This document shows positions 37,714-47,084 of a DNA stretch of 64,000 nt, one piece after another. The notes beneath the pieces were generated by a model, which was not told the origin of the DNA, did no database searches, and saw only the letters and a list, made by a program, of their open reading frames with translations. How positions within the stretch are numbered: position 1 is the first letter of the stretch; every line of letters begins with the position of its first letter. Origin of the DNA: Neobacillus soli NBRC 102451. GTDB lineage: Bacteria > Bacillota > Bacilli > Bacillales > Cytobacillaceae. Both the position numbers and the translations under genes were made by a program. The stretch covers positions 62,001-126,000 of the forward strand of contig NZ_BCVI01000036.1 in NCBI RefSeq assembly GCF_001591665.1. Reading direction: 5' to 3'.

Positions 37714-37734
37714 ACCCCCAGTTGTGCCCATTCC

Positions 37735-37776
37735 TTGACTTTTTCCACAACAACCATTATAGTTACCTAGGTAACT
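37735..37776 (+). promoter_or_regulatory. marR promoter with palindromic operator
   Basis: TTGACT (37735-37740) and TATAGT (37758-37763) are spaced 17 bp. The 16-bp perfect palindrome AGTTACCTAGGTAACT (37761-37776) overlaps the -10 and probable start site. This is where a MarR protein would bind to repress its own operon. Confidence 0.75.
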
Positions 37777-37802
37777 AATTTGTATTTTTGGAGTGAATCC
37801 CA

Positions 37803-38216
37803 ATGACTAGCCATGAATTATTCCATACGCTTCATCAGCTTTCACGGCAGCTTACTAATAAACTTAATGAAGCATTGAAGCCATTTGGATTATTTAGTGC
37901 CCAGTGGGCCGTTCTGTTTATTTTAAAAACCGAAGGCTCATTAACTCAAAAAGAGCTTTGTAATTACTTATTTGTTGAGGCTCCGCCAATGACGCGCACC
38001 ATTCAACGGCTTGTCAAACAAGGATTTGTAAATCAGGTTCCCGGTAAAGACAAACGGGAGAAGCTCATTCAACTAACAGATAAGGCATTAATGGAGTATC
38101 CAAAATGGGAAAGTACCGTATTTGAGACGAATCGGTCTTTATTGAAGCATCTTCCAGCTACATCACAGGAAGAGCTTTTTAAATTGCAAAAGGGCTGGTT
38201 ACACGGGCTATTATAA
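37803..38216 (+). CDS. MarR family transcriptional regulator
   Basis: The 137-residue winged-helix protein has LKTEGSLTQKELCNYLFVEA, then PPMTRTIQRLVKQGFVNQVP as the recognition region and the wing KDKREKLIQLTDKA. GGAGTG precedes ATG 37803. The adjacent efflux-type MFS gene and the promoter palindrome suggest it represses the pair until an inducing compound binds. The ligand is unknown. Confidence 0.88.
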   Translation: MTSHELFHTLHQLSRQLTNKLNEALKPFGLFSAQWAVLFILKTEGSLTQKELCNYLFVEAPPMTRTIQRLVKQGFVNQVPGKDKREKLIQLTDKALMEYPKWESTVFETNRSLLKHLPATSQEELFKLQKGWLHGLL

Positions 38217-38231
38217 AAAGGAGTGCATCAC

Positions 38232-39449
38232 ATGAATAAACCAAAATTATGGACCAAAGATTTTATCAGTGTTTCCTTTAGTAACTTTTTTCTATTTTTA
38301 ACTTTTTATATCCTGCTTGTAACACTTCCAACCTATGCATTGGATGAATTACATAGCAGTACTTCTGTGGCGGGGCTCATGACAACGGTATTTTTGCTTT
38401 CAGCCATCATTTCTCGACCGCTTGCCGGACAATGGCTTGAACGGGCCGGGAATAAAAAAGTACTCTTAACGGCTCTTATTATTTTCGCTGGCGCTTCGCT
38501 CTTATACTTTTTTCCAAAGACCGTCAGCGGTTTTCTTGTCATTCGCCTTTTGCACGGGATTGGCTTCGGTATGGCGACAACAGCTGTCGGAACCATTGTC
38601 GCTGATCTAATACCGGCGTCACGCCGTGGTGAAGGAATGGGATACTTTGTCTTGTCAACAAATATGGCAATGGTATTAGGACCATTCTTCGGATTAATGG
38701 CCATGCAGCAGTGGGGCCCCAAAATCTTGTTCATCCTCAGCGTCATCGTTGCTATTGGTTCTCTCGTCACTGGTCTTAGTGTCAAGCTTCCAAAAACAGA
38801 GGACCCTGATCAAATCGCGGCTAGTTCAACTTTTTCCATTCGTAATTTGTTTGAAGCATCTGCCGTTCCCATCGCCATTGTCGGCAGCTTCTTAGCAATC
38901 GTCTATTCGGCCCTTCTTTCATTTGTATCGATCTACGCCAATGAAATTCACTTAGCAAATGTTGCTAGTCTTTTCTTTGTCGTCTATGCGATTGTTCTTT
39001 TACTTTCAAGACCCTTTACTGGAAAATGGCTCGATCTTTATGGACCAAATGTTATTACGTTTCCATGTATCCTTTTGTTTGCGATTGGGATGTTTATTTT
39101 AAGCCAGAGCAGCGGCGCAGTCACATTTCTCCTTTCAGCAGGAATGATTGGTTTGGGTTGGGGTACTCTTTTTCCTACCTTTCAAACGATTGCCATTCAA
39201 GATGCTGCACCTAGAAAAAGAGGATTGGCGACAGCTACCTTTTTATCTATCTATGACACGGGCATTGCACTAGGATCACTTTTAGTCGGAATTGTCGCTG
39301 CAAAAATGGAGTATAGTTCCTTATATTTCTATTGTTCCTTCTATATTTTAATTGGGGCGGTTCTTTATTATTTCCTTCATACAAAGAAGAAGCGGGCTAC
39401 TTCAGTGCAATTAACCAGCCAATCAGAATCAAACATGCAGGAAATGTAA
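38232..39449 (+). CDS. MFS transporter, 12 TM, drug efflux-like
   Basis: The 405-residue major facilitator protein has 12 hydrophobic segments, with RPLAGQWLERAGNKKVLL between TM2 and TM3 and HGIGFGMATTAVGTIVADLI, then PASRRGEGMGYF in the N-half. AAAGGAG ends 8 bases before ATG 38232, so I prefer it to GTG 38223. It is 15 bp after marR, so the two probably form an operon for export of a toxic compound. The substrate is not predictable. Confidence 0.85.
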   Translation: MNKPKLWTKDFISVSFSNFFLFLTFYILLVTLPTYALDELHSSTSVAGLMTTVFLLSAIISRPLAGQWLERAGNKKVLLTALIIFAGASLLYFFPKTVSGFLVIRLLHGIGFGMATTAVGTIVADLIPASRRGEGMGYFVLSTNMAMVLGPFFGLMAMQQWGPKILFILSVIVAIGSLVTGLSVKLPKTEDPDQIAASSTFSIRNLFEASAVPIAIVGSFLAIVYSALLSFVSIYANEIHLANVASLFFVVYAIVLLLSRPFTGKWLDLYGPNVITFPCILLFAIGMFILSQSSGAVTFLLSAGMIGLGWGTLFPTFQTIAIQDAAPRKRGLATATFLSIYDTGIALGSLLVGIVAAKMEYSSLYFYCSFYILIGAVLYYFLHTKKKRATSVQLTSQSESNMQEM

Positions 39450-39517
39450 AAATCCACACAACAAAACTCCTCCACATGGTATATAATAGAATGAAACCAA
39501 ATGGAGGAGTGATTTTA

Positions 39518-39736
39518 ATGGCAAAATCCAAAGCCAAGAAATTACGTGAAAAACTTACCCGTGAAGGAAGAATGAATCCTGAAGTAAAGCGAAGCGAGTT
39601 TGTTTTTGTAGACATGAGATCAAGAACAACAAAGACGAAAAAGGACCATCTATATCAGTTTAAACACAAGAACCATCAATCCCAAGACGGAAATGATGGT
39701 TCTTTTTGTTTTGTCTATTCATTTTCAGCTATTTAA
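39518..39736 (+). CDS. Small basic hypothetical protein
   Basis: The frame encodes 72 residues beginning MAKSKAKKLREKLTREGRMN, with GGAGGAG 8 bases before ATG. The first 50 residues are very basic and look like a conserved Bacillus small protein; RSEFVFVDMRSRTTKTKK is distinctive. The last 22 codons run through a strong intrinsic terminator and read unlike the rest, so the natural end may have been lost. Function unknown. Confidence 0.6.
   Translation: MAKSKAKKLREKLTREGRMNPEVKRSEFVFVDMRSRTTKTKKDHLYQFKHKNHQSQDGNDGSFCFVYSFSAI
39668..39708. terminator. Bidirectional terminator within the 3' end of the small ORF
   Basis: AAGAACCATCA (39668-39678) pairs with TGATGGTTCTT (39694-39704), with a T-run after it on the plus strand. 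It lies between two convergent genes. Confidence 0.8.
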
Positions 39737-40194
39737 AAAGTAAAAACTGGTTTATAGGTTAGCTCGATTCTTAGTAAATGGGTGTCTTGCTCTTTGTTTT
39801 CTTCCAGCAAAACAATCGTCCAGTTTTTCGAAATCATTTCACTAAGTGCTTTAAGATTTTCACCGCTCATTTTTACCCGGTCTAAACCTTCTCCGGTATC
39901 AACAAAATCCTTGTCTTCCTTCATGGCAAACTTAATCGACAGTAACGATTTAAGCGCCCCTTTTGTTAAAAAAGAAATTTCATAACCATCCATAAGGGCC
40001 CGTTCACATTTTGCTTTATTCGTTTGATAAAATTCAATCATCGTTTTCCAAGTTGGAATGCCTTCACCGAAACTTTCGAGAATTTCTTCATTCCCTTCTT
40101 CAAAAAGAGCAATTATTTGTTGACTTTCGTAATCCTTTGCTTTAATCATCTCAAGCATGAGGGCATAGTTTAGCGCTAATCTTTCTTTTTCCAC
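39733..40194 (-). CDS. Hypothetical 153-residue protein after the opp operon
   Basis: GTG 40194 has GAGGGGAG about 8 bases upstream and gives VEKERLALNYALMLEMIKAK; an earlier in-frame start at 40242 lies inside the upstream ATPase gene. The protein is mixed helical with no signal or membrane segment. It includes GFxEG-like acidic stretches and SGENLKALSEMISKNWTIVL. I do not recognise a family. It starts 16 bp after the opp ATPase stop and is probably co-transcribed. Confidence 0.6.
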   Translation of the reverse strand: MEKERLALNYALMLEMIKAKDYESQQIIALFEEGNEEILESFGEGIPTWKTMIEFYQTNKAKCERALMDGYEISFLTKGALKSLLSIKFAMKEDKDFVDTGEGLDRVKMSGENLKALSEMISKNWTIVLLEENKEQDTHLLRIELTYKPVFTF

Positions 40195-40210
40195 GATTAT
40201 TCTCCCCTCT

Positions 40211-41191
40211 TTAATACAAATGGCAGGCCACAAAGTGCCCATCTTCCACTTCCTTCAATGTGGGATCTACCTCTGCGCAGATTGGTTTGGCAAACGGACA
40301 TCTTGCTCTAAAGCGACAACCTTTTTCCATCTCGATTGGGCTTGGAAGCTCTCCAGTTATAATCTCACGTTTACTGTTTTGTGCCTTGATTGGATCAGGA
40401 ATGGGAATCGCTGATAACAATGCTTGCGTATAGGGATGCAAGGGCTTGGCGTATAACTCATCGCTTTTCGAAATCTCAACCATTTTACCAAGATACATAA
40501 CGCCAATCCGATCGGAAATATGGCGGACCATTGATAAATCATGAGCGACAAATAGATATGTAAGATTTAATTCCTTCTGAAGGTCTTCCAACATATTGAT
40601 TACTTGCGCCTGAATAGAAACATCAAGGGCAGAGATTGCCTCGTCACAAATAATGAAATCAGGATTGGTTGAAAGAGCCCGGGCGATTCCAATTCTTTGT
40701 CGTTGGCCGCCACTAAATTCGTGTGGGAATTTTTCCATGTCTTCTTTCTTTAAACCTACTTTTTCAAGAATATCAAGGATGATTTTTTTTCTTTCACCTT
40801 TTGATAATCGAGTGTGAATTTCCAATGGTTCATCGATAATTTCTTCAACTGTCATATATGGGTTCAGTGAAGAGTAAGGATCTTGGAAAATCATTTGGAT
40901 TCTTTTTCGATAGGGTTGAAGCTGTTTATTATTTAAACTGGCAATGTCGTTACCATCAAAGCAAATTTCCCCTGCCGTAGGATCATAAAGTCGATTAAGG
41001 GTTCGTCCTAATGTTGATTTACCGCACCCCGACTCCCCTACAAGGCCAAATGTTTCTCCTTTATATATATGGAACGAAACATCATCGACTGCTTTTACCA
41101 CTTGATTTCCTTTTTTAAACATCGAATTCTTTAAAGGGAAGTATTTTTTCAGATTTTTTACATCAACGAGTTTTTCACGTGTCTCAGCCAT
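40211..41191 (-). CDS. Oligopeptide ABC transporter ATPase, OppF/DppF-like
   Basis: The 326-residue protein has Walker [18 protein letters not shown], signature [15 protein letters not shown], Walker [13 protein letters not shown] and the C-terminal oligopeptide domain with [14 protein letters not shown]. The Cys cluster is typical of Opp/Dpp ATPases and can hold an iron-sulfur cluster in some. It overlaps the OppD-like gene by 8 bp. Substrate range is undetermined. Confidence 0.88.
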   Translation of the reverse strand: MAETREKLVDVKNLKKYFPLKNSMFKKGNQVVKAVDDVSFHIYKGETFGLVGESGCGKSTLGRTLNRLYDPTAGEICFDGNDIASLNNKQLQPYRKRIQMIFQDPYSSLNPYMTVEEIIDEPLEIHTRLSKGERKKIILDILEKVGLKKEDMEKFPHEFSGGQRQRIGIARALSTNPDFIICDEAISALDVSIQAQVINMLEDLQKELNLTYLFVAHDLSMVRHISDRIGVMYLGKMVEISKSDELYAKPLHPYTQALLSAIPIPDPIKAQNSKREIITGELPSPIEMEKGCRFRARCPFAKPICAEVDPTLKEVEDGHFVACHLY

Positions 41192-42188
41192 CTAGTTTGT
41201 CCCCTTCCCCTGCTAAAAAGCACATACATTTCTGCGTCGATGAGAAACTTTTGTAAACTGGCATTTCAGTGAAACATTTATCAATAGCCAATTCACAACG
41301 TTCTGCAAATGGGCAGCCTTTTGCCACCTTTGTAAGCGAAGGAGCGGAGCCTTTGATCGGCTTTAATCTCGTTTTTTCCCCATCCACTCTCGGAATCGAG
41401 TTGATTAATGCCTTCGTATATGGATGTTTAGGAGAATAAAAGATTTCATGGGCCATGCCCTCTTCCATCACCATTCCTGCGTACATAACTAAGATACGGC
41501 TGCAAATGGTAGCGACAACGCCGAGGTCATGTGTAATTAACACAACTGACATATCGTTTTCTGTTTGGAGTTTTTTCAATAATTCTAGAATTTGTGCCTG
41601 GATGGTTACATCAAGGGCCGTTGTTGGTTCATCAGCAATTAACAACTTGGGATTGCATGCGAGTGCCATGGCAATCAAAACTCTCTGCCGCATGCCACCA
41701 CTAAATTCATGGGGGTATTGGTTTACTCTCGTTTCGGGAGATGGAATTCCCACCATTCTAAGTAGTTCAATCGCTTCATTCTTTGCTTCCTTTTTCTTCA
41801 TACCCCTCACTCTTATTAATAACTCAACAAGATGATCTCCTGCCTTTTTTAAAGGATTGAGAGCAGTCATCGGATCCTGGAAAATCATCGCAATTTCTCT
41901 ACCTCTGATCGCTCGTTTATCTTTTTTGGACAAGTTTTCAATATGCTTTCCATCTAAGATAATCTCTCCAGCATCGATTTTTGCATTAGTAGGGATAATT
42001 CCAAGAATCGATTTCACCATAACACTTTTTCCGCTTCCTGATTCACCGACGATGCCAAGAACTTCCCCTTTTTTTACTGTAAAGTCAATTCCGCGAACCG
42101 CTTCTAGTTTGGATTTACCGTCGTAAAAGGAGGTCCGTAGTTTTTTTACTTCTAGCAAATTACTTTTTTCTTCTATGTTGGACGACAT
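41184..42188 (-). CDS. Oligopeptide ABC transporter ATPase, OppD/DppD-like
   Basis: The 334-residue protein has GIVGESGSGKSVMVKSILGI (Walker A), FSGGMRQRVLIAMALACNPK (signature) and LLIADEPTTALDVT (Walker B), then the oligopeptide C-terminal region with KGCPFAERCELAIDKC. It pairs with the OppF-like ATPase to power the two permeases upstream. Confidence 0.88.
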   Translation of the reverse strand: MSSNIEEKSNLLEVKKLRTSFYDGKSKLEAVRGIDFTVKKGEVLGIVGESGSGKSVMVKSILGIIPTNAKIDAGEIILDGKHIENLSKKDKRAIRGREIAMIFQDPMTALNPLKKAGDHLVELLIRVRGMKKKEAKNEAIELLRMVGIPSPETRVNQYPHEFSGGMRQRVLIAMALACNPKLLIADEPTTALDVTIQAQILELLKKLQTENDMSVVLITHDLGVVATICSRILVMYAGMVMEEGMAHEIFYSPKHPYTKALINSIPRVDGEKTRLKPIKGSAPSLTKVAKGCPFAERCELAIDKCFTEMPVYKSFSSTQKCMCFLAGEGDKLDG

Positions 42189-42203
42189 TGACTTTACCCC
42201 CTC

Positions 42204-43058
42204 TTATTTCCCATTAGTCTTTGGTTCGACGATTGCCCTCAGGATATCCCCAAGTTTATTAAAAGAAAACACAGTCAGTACAATGAGAAGTCCAGGCAAA
42301 ATCGCCATATATGGGGCATTTCCAAGGTTACCTTGGGCATTCTGGAGCATGCTTCCCCATGATGATAAGGGCTGTTGAATCCCAAGACCTAGAAAACTTA
42401 ATGCGGACTCCATTAGAATGGCATTGGCAATACTAACGGTGGATGCAACAATGAACGTAGGAAAAACTGCTGGAATAATATGCTTCCAAATGACTTTTCT
42501 TATCGATTGCCCCGAAGATTTTGCATATAAAACATATTCTCTTTCTTTAATTGAAAGCGTCTCTGCACGGACCATTCTTGCTGTACTCATCCAAGTGAAA
42601 AGACCGATAACAAGAATAATTGCTTTTAAACCAGGAGTTAGAAAAATACTTACTACTGTCACAAGAATCATCCATGGGATTGAGGAAATGATATCTACTG
42701 TCCTCATCAAAAAGTTATCAATTCGGCCTCCGAAGTATCCACTAACGGTCCCGACCAAAACACCAATGCTAGAGGAAATAAGCATCGCTAAAATTCCAAC
42801 GGTTAGTGAGACTCGTCCACCATATAGTGCTCTCGTTAAATAATCACGACCAAGCTCATCTGTCCCAAATAAGTGCTTTGAATTCGGCCCTTGCAGGACA
42901 TTTAAGACATCCACCTTGTTTGGTGGAAAGGGTGATAAAAAAGCAAAAATTGCTAATAAAATGATAAGCACAAGGAATAGGATTGTGAATGTTGCCGTTT
43001 TATTACGTTTAAGTTCTGATTTTATCTTTTCTATTTTTCTATTTTTCTCCCCGGCCAA
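42204..43058 (-). CDS. Oligopeptide ABC transporter permease, OppC/DppC-like
   Basis: The 284-residue permease has an N-terminal helix (ATFTILFLVLIILLAIFAFL), the OppC motif GPNSKHLFGTDELGRDYLTR and the ATPase-contact loop EREYVLYAKSSGQSIRKVIW. There are about six membrane segments. It follows OppB with 3 bp between. Confidence 0.87.
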   Translation of the reverse strand: MAGEKNRKIEKIKSELKRNKTATFTILFLVLIILLAIFAFLSPFPPNKVDVLNVLQGPNSKHLFGTDELGRDYLTRALYGGRVSLTVGILAMLISSSIGVLVGTVSGYFGGRIDNFLMRTVDIISSIPWMILVTVVSIFLTPGLKAIILVIGLFTWMSTARMVRAETLSIKEREYVLYAKSSGQSIRKVIWKHIIPAVFPTFIVASTVSIANAILMESALSFLGLGIQQPLSSWGSMLQNAQGNLGNAPYMAILPGLLIVLTVFSFNKLGDILRAIVEPKTNGK

Positions 43059-43061
43059 CTT

Positions 43062-44018
43062 TTATTCCCCCATTCCCTTTATTCTTGGGTCTACGATGCT
43101 ATATAAAATATCTGAAGCTAAATTGCCAAGAATCACAAGACTAGAGGATAGCAGCATAATTGCCATAACAACGGGGTAATCAAACCCTTGAATAGCCTTA
43201 ACAAAATACGTTCCAATTCCAGGCCAGCCAAACACAGTCTCCGTTACTACTGCACCAGTGACTAACATCGGCAGGCTCATCCCTACTATCGTGATGACTG
43301 GAAGTAACACATTACGGAGGACATGCTTAAATAGAATGGTAACTGAGGCTGAACCATATGCCTGTTGGACCATAACATAGTCTTCGGAAAGTTGTCCAAT
43401 CGTGGACGACCTGACATAGCGGATAAGCTCTGGCATGAAAGAAAGTGTTAATACTACACACGGAAGGACAAGATGGCTTAGAAGATCAGCGAATGAACCT
43501 TCGCTTCCAATCGTATGCATTCCGAGAATCGGAAATAAGTCAAGCTGATATCCAAAGATAAATACAAGAATCATCGCCATCCAAAAGCTAGGAATGGCAA
43601 TTCCAAAAGAGCTAAGGCCATCAATCAATTTATCCGCCAGTTTGCCTTTTCGTGCCCCAGCCACAAGGCCAAGAATGACTGACAAAACTAACGCTAAAAT
43701 ATAGGCGGGCAAAACTAGTAAAATAGTATTCGGAATTCTTACGGAGAGATCCTTTGTAATATTCTCATGTGTTACAATCGAATAACCCCATTCACCACTC
43801 AAAATTCCTTTCACCCAATAAAAGTATTGTATATATGCCGGCTGATTTAAACCGTACCTTTCCTTAATAAGATTCACTGTTCTCTCCGACATATTCGGTG
43901 TAGTCATTGCGTCCACTGCATCGTATGGAGCCAGTTGAATGAGTCCAAAACAAATGATTGAAATAATGACGAGCATCGGGATGGCCTGCATAATCCTTTT
44001 AAAAATATACTTAAACAA
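43062..44018 (-). CDS. Oligopeptide ABC transporter permease, OppB/DppB-like
   Basis: The 318-residue permease opens with the family pattern MFKYIFKRIMQAIPMLVIIS and has about six helices. The EAA-type loop LSEDYVMVQQAYGSASVTIL contacts the ATPase. The gene follows the binding protein after a hairpin. Confidence 0.87.
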   Translation of the reverse strand: MFKYIFKRIMQAIPMLVIISIICFGLIQLAPYDAVDAMTTPNMSERTVNLIKERYGLNQPAYIQYFYWVKGILSGEWGYSIVTHENITKDLSVRIPNTILLVLPAYILALVLSVILGLVAGARKGKLADKLIDGLSSFGIAIPSFWMAMILVFIFGYQLDLFPILGMHTIGSEGSFADLLSHLVLPCVVLTLSFMPELIRYVRSSTIGQLSEDYVMVQQAYGSASVTILFKHVLRNVLLPVITIVGMSLPMLVTGAVVTETVFGWPGIGTYFVKAIQGFDYPVVMAIMLLSSSLVILGNLASDILYSIVDPRIKGMGE

Positions 44019-44087
44019 GATAGAAACACTCCTTAATTTTCCCGCTCATTTTTGTCATAATCATTTTAATACTTCTTAGATTAATAA

Positions 44088-44119
44088 ATAAAGATAAACA
44101 GCTCACTGTTTATCTTTAT
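44088..44119 (-). terminator. Intra-operon hairpin after the binding protein gene
   Basis: AAAGATAAACAG (44090-44101) and CTGTTTATCTTT (44106-44117) form a perfect 12-bp stem with a 4-base loop. The minus strand continues ATTTATTAAT. Such hairpins keep binding-protein mRNA above permease mRNA in ABC operons. Confidence 0.7.
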
Positions 44120-44139
44120 CTACTCATTCTTCTATTGTA

Positions 44140-45726
44140 TTAATAAGACAGCTTAGACATATCTTCAAATGTATAAACTGGCACTAATCCTGCTTCGTCA
44201 ATGCCTTTGATTCTAGAATCAATGGCAAGAATTCGTTTGTTTTCTACAAGCGGATAGAAGGCGGCATCTTCAATGATCAGTTTTTGAATTTCTTCATATA
44301 TAGCTTGACGCTTCACATCATCTTTCTCAACACGGCCTTGGTTAAATAATTCATCCACTTTCGTGTTACTATAATGCATGTAGTTAGCATTACCCTTTGT
44401 CACGAATAATGAATTAAATGTATCCGGGTCAATTCCCATGATGTAACCGCTAAGATACATATCAAAATCCGTTTGAACACTTTGTAACTTTTGGCTTAAA
44501 GCTGTTGCATCCATTCCAACAAGATCAACAGTAATGCCTGCAGCCTGTAGGTTTTGTTGAATAACAGCAGCCTGCTTTTGCTGAATTGGGTTATTAGCAG
44601 TAAAAGCAAGTTTTAATTTCAAATTCTTAACGCCAGCATTGGCTAAAAGTTCTTTTGATTTTTTTGTATCGAAATTATGCTTTTCTACATTCTCGGTATA
44701 ATAAGTTGCTTTTCTAGGTAAGAACGAATAAGCTGGTTCGGCAAATTCCTTAGAAATATAGCTGGCCGTATTAATTTCATCACGATTCATTGCATAAGCA
44801 ACCGCTTGACGAACTTCTTTTGTTTGTACTGGCTTTGAACTTAAATTAAATGCTAAGTATCCGACTCTTCCTTCATCATAAGGCTCAAGGGTAACATTCT
44901 TGCTATCTTTGAATTTACTTGTTTCTGATGGCTGAATCGCGAACGCATTAACTTCACCTTTTTGCAAGGCTAATGTTGCTGTATTGGCATCCATAATAAT
45001 ACGGTAAACAACTTTCGAAATCTTCGGTGCTCCTAAGAAGTAATCATCATTCTTTTCAAACGTAACGCTTTCTCCAGCTTTATACTCCTTGAACTTATAT
45101 GGTCCAGTGCCAACTGGCGTAGCATTTTTAGGACTGTTAGCAATATTTGTTTCACCTTCGTAGATATGTTTAGGCATGATGAAGATATTTCCTAATGCTT
45201 CAAAGGCGCCAATACTTACTTCAGGTAGAGTAAATTTAACCGTATAATCATCTACTTTTTCTACTTTTACAGGCTTATTGTTAAAAATGAGCTGACTTTG
45301 AGCCCAACCGCCATTTTCTTCCTTGAGCATTTCATTATAAGTAAATACGACATCATCTGCAGTAAATGACTGTCCATCATGCCACTTAACATCTTTTCTT
45401 AATTTAGCTGTATACGTTAAGAAATCAGATGAAGGTGTCATGCTTTCTGCCAAAAAGTACTTCACATCGTCTTTTCCGTTATACATATATAATGGAGAAT
45501 AGAGAGCTTTAATCTCCATTAATCCGTAACGGTCACCAGTTGTAATCACGTTGACCGCGTTTCCTGGGTCACCGTCAATCCCATAAATAAATGTATCCGA
45601 TTTATTTGTGCCTTCACTTGTATTTTTCGAATCTGCATTATCCTTCGAATTAGAAGAACAGGCTGCAAGTACTAGAAAAATACTTAGTAACATGGCAACT
45701 AATATATTTACGTTTTTACGTCTCAC
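44140..45726 (-). CDS. Peptide/nickel-type ABC substrate-binding lipoprotein (SBP family 5)
   Basis: GTG 45726 with GGGGG 8 bases upstream gives VRRKNVNILVAMLLSIFLVL and then the lipobox LAAC, so the mature protein is lipid-anchored. SBP_bac_5 motifs follow: SDFLTYTAKLRKDVKWHDGQ, FTADDVVFTYNEMLKEENGG and TGPYKFKEYKAGESVTFEKN. The 528-residue length is normal. It is the first gene of a five-gene operon. The ligand could be a peptide, nickel chelate or other small molecule. Confidence 0.88.
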   Translation of the reverse strand: MRRKNVNILVAMLLSIFLVLAACSSNSKDNADSKNTSEGTNKSDTFIYGIDGDPGNAVNVITTGDRYGLMEIKALYSPLYMYNGKDDVKYFLAESMTPSSDFLTYTAKLRKDVKWHDGQSFTADDVVFTYNEMLKEENGGWAQSQLIFNNKPVKVEKVDDYTVKFTLPEVSIGAFEALGNIFIMPKHIYEGETNIANSPKNATPVGTGPYKFKEYKAGESVTFEKNDDYFLGAPKISKVVYRIIMDANTATLALQKGEVNAFAIQPSETSKFKDSKNVTLEPYDEGRVGYLAFNLSSKPVQTKEVRQAVAYAMNRDEINTASYISKEFAEPAYSFLPRKATYYTENVEKHNFDTKKSKELLANAGVKNLKLKLAFTANNPIQQKQAAVIQQNLQAAGITVDLVGMDATALSQKLQSVQTDFDMYLSGYIMGIDPDTFNSLFVTKGNANYMHYSNTKVDELFNQGRVEKDDVKRQAIYEEIQKLIIEDAAFYPLVENKRILAIDSRIKGIDEAGLVPVYTFEDMSKLSY

Positions 45727-45828
45727 TGTTTTTCCCCCTATGTAGCTATTTTGTCTGCTAAACAACAGAATAATAGTTGTTGGTGATGCAGTTTAATCCC
45801 TACTATTCTTATATGTTTTACTTTAGAT

Positions 45829-45857
45829 ATTTTACATGATAATACTATATTAGTAAA
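45829..45857 (-). promoter_or_regulatory. Predicted promoter of the opp-type operon
   Basis: On the minus strand TTTACT (45852-45857) and TAAAAT (45829-45834) are 17 bp apart, about 100 bp before the binding-protein start. The rest of 45766-46003 shows nothing clear. Confidence 0.55.
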
Positions 45858-46003
45858 TGATAAAGAAAGGCTAATTTCGAATTATTTATGTAATTTTTTT
45901 TGTGGAGGGTGAAGCATATTAATGTAAGCAGTTTCTTTTACTATTGTTACTAATTAGGCTAAGCTTTTTTTTGTAAGAAATTTTATTAATTGGAGGTATG
46001 GAT

Positions 46004-46567
46004 ATGTTTGATGTTGTAATTATTGGTGCAGGACCTGCCGGGGCAAGTGCTGCCTTATTTACTGCCAAGGCTGGCAAGAAAACAGTAGTCATTGATAATG
46101 ACAAAAGCGTTACGAAGCGCGCATGGCTTGAAAATCACTATGGTGTTGCGGAAATCTCCGGTCCAGACCTTGTCGAAGTCGGTAAAAAGCAAGCAAGCAA
46201 GTTTGGTGCAGAGCTAGTTCATGCAACTGTTACAAATGTTAGTAAAGGTGAAAGCGGCTTTAAGGTGGAAACGGACCAAGGTGAATTCGAAGCAAAGCAT
46301 GTCATTGTTGCGACTGGTATGATGGCCGACCTTGCTGAAATGGTTGGTTTAACTACCAAGGCAGGAACTGAACCAAGGGTCAAAACAATTCTTGACGTTG
46401 ATGCTGCTGGAAAAACAAATATAGAAGGAATCTGGGCAGCTGGAACAATTGCAGGTGTGAGTATGCATACCATCATTACTGCTGGAGACGGTGCAAAAGT
46501 AGCCATCAATGTGATCAGCGAAATCAACGGCGAGCGCTATGTAGACCATGACATGATCAAATCCTAA
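46004..46567 (+). CDS. Short FAD/NAD(P)-dependent oxidoreductase, thioredoxin-reductase-like
   Basis: The 187-residue protein has the dinucleotide motif VVIIGAGPAGASAALFTAKA and an AAGTIAGVSMHTIITAGDGA stretch near the C-terminus that matches the FAD-binding end of thioredoxin reductases. It has no central NADPH domain and no CxxC pair, so it is about 60% of the usual length. TTGGAGG lies 7 bases before ATG 46004; ATG 45998 is too close to it. It is followed by a VOC gene. The partner reductase is unknown. Confidence 0.75.
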   Translation: MFDVVIIGAGPAGASAALFTAKAGKKTVVIDNDKSVTKRAWLENHYGVAEISGPDLVEVGKKQASKFGAELVHATVTNVSKGESGFKVETDQGEFEAKHVIVATGMMADLAEMVGLTTKAGTEPRVKTILDVDAAGKTNIEGIWAAGTIAGVSMHTIITAGDGAKVAINVISEINGERYVDHDMIKS

Positions 46568-46596
46568 ACAGGATACATTTTAGGAGGAACTTATAG

Positions 46597-46980
46597 ATGG
46601 ACGGAAAGAAAATCGATCATGTTGGTGTCATGGTCAAAGACCTTGATGCTTCCATAACGTTTTATCAGGATGTTGTCGGCATGAAATTAAAGGATAAGTT
46701 TACGATTGCAAACGGTGCAAAGACGCTAGCTTTCCTTGGATTCACTGGGTCTGATGAAACCGAATTGGAACTGATTTATGGCTCAAATGATAACTTCCCG
46801 GCGGAAGGCAGAGTGAATCATTTTGCCATTACTGTCGAAGATATTGAAGCGGAATTTGAACGTTTAAAGGGATTGGATGTTCAGTTTATCCATCCTGAGA
46901 TTTCTACCCTGCCAAACGGTTACCGTAATTTCTTTGTGCACGGACCGAATTGTGAAAAGGTTGAGTTTTTCCAGAGGTAA
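46597..46980 (+). CDS. VOC (glyoxalase / lactoylglutathione lyase-like) family protein
   Basis: The 127-residue protein has the paired beta-alpha-beta-beta-beta modules: KIDHVGVMVKDLDASITFYQ, then VVGMKLKDKF, and NHFAITVEDIEAEFERLKG. His and Glu positions fit a metal site (H near 6, E near 58, H near 75, E near 122). It may isomerise or detoxify a small aldehyde or metabolite. AGGAGG precedes the ATG, and the gene shares an operon with the FAD protein. Confidence 0.8.
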   Translation: MDGKKIDHVGVMVKDLDASITFYQDVVGMKLKDKFTIANGAKTLAFLGFTGSDETELELIYGSNDNFPAEGRVNHFAITVEDIEAEFERLKGLDVQFIHPEISTLPNGYRNFFVHGPNCEKVEFFQR

Positions 46981-47001
46981 AACATCATATTGGATATTTT
47001 C

Positions 47002-47040
47002 AAACGGAGGGACTCGGGCTGCTGAGTCCCTCCGTTTTTC
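47002..47040 (+). terminator. Strong intrinsic terminator after the VOC gene
   Basis: AAACGGAGGGACTC (47002-47015) and GAGTCCCTCCGTTT (47024-47037) form a 14-bp perfect stem with an 8-base loop, running into a T-run. Confidence 0.92.
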
Positions 47041-47055
47041 GATGAAGACTATTTA

Positions 47056-47084
47056 TTGACAAGGTCCCGCCTTCCTTTTAAAAT
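47056..47084 (+). promoter_or_regulatory. Sigma-A promoter of the EmrB-type exporter
   Basis: TTGACA (47056-47061) and TAAAAT (47079-47084) are spaced 17 bp. The start site would give a leader of about 110 bases before ATG 47205. Confidence 0.75.
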
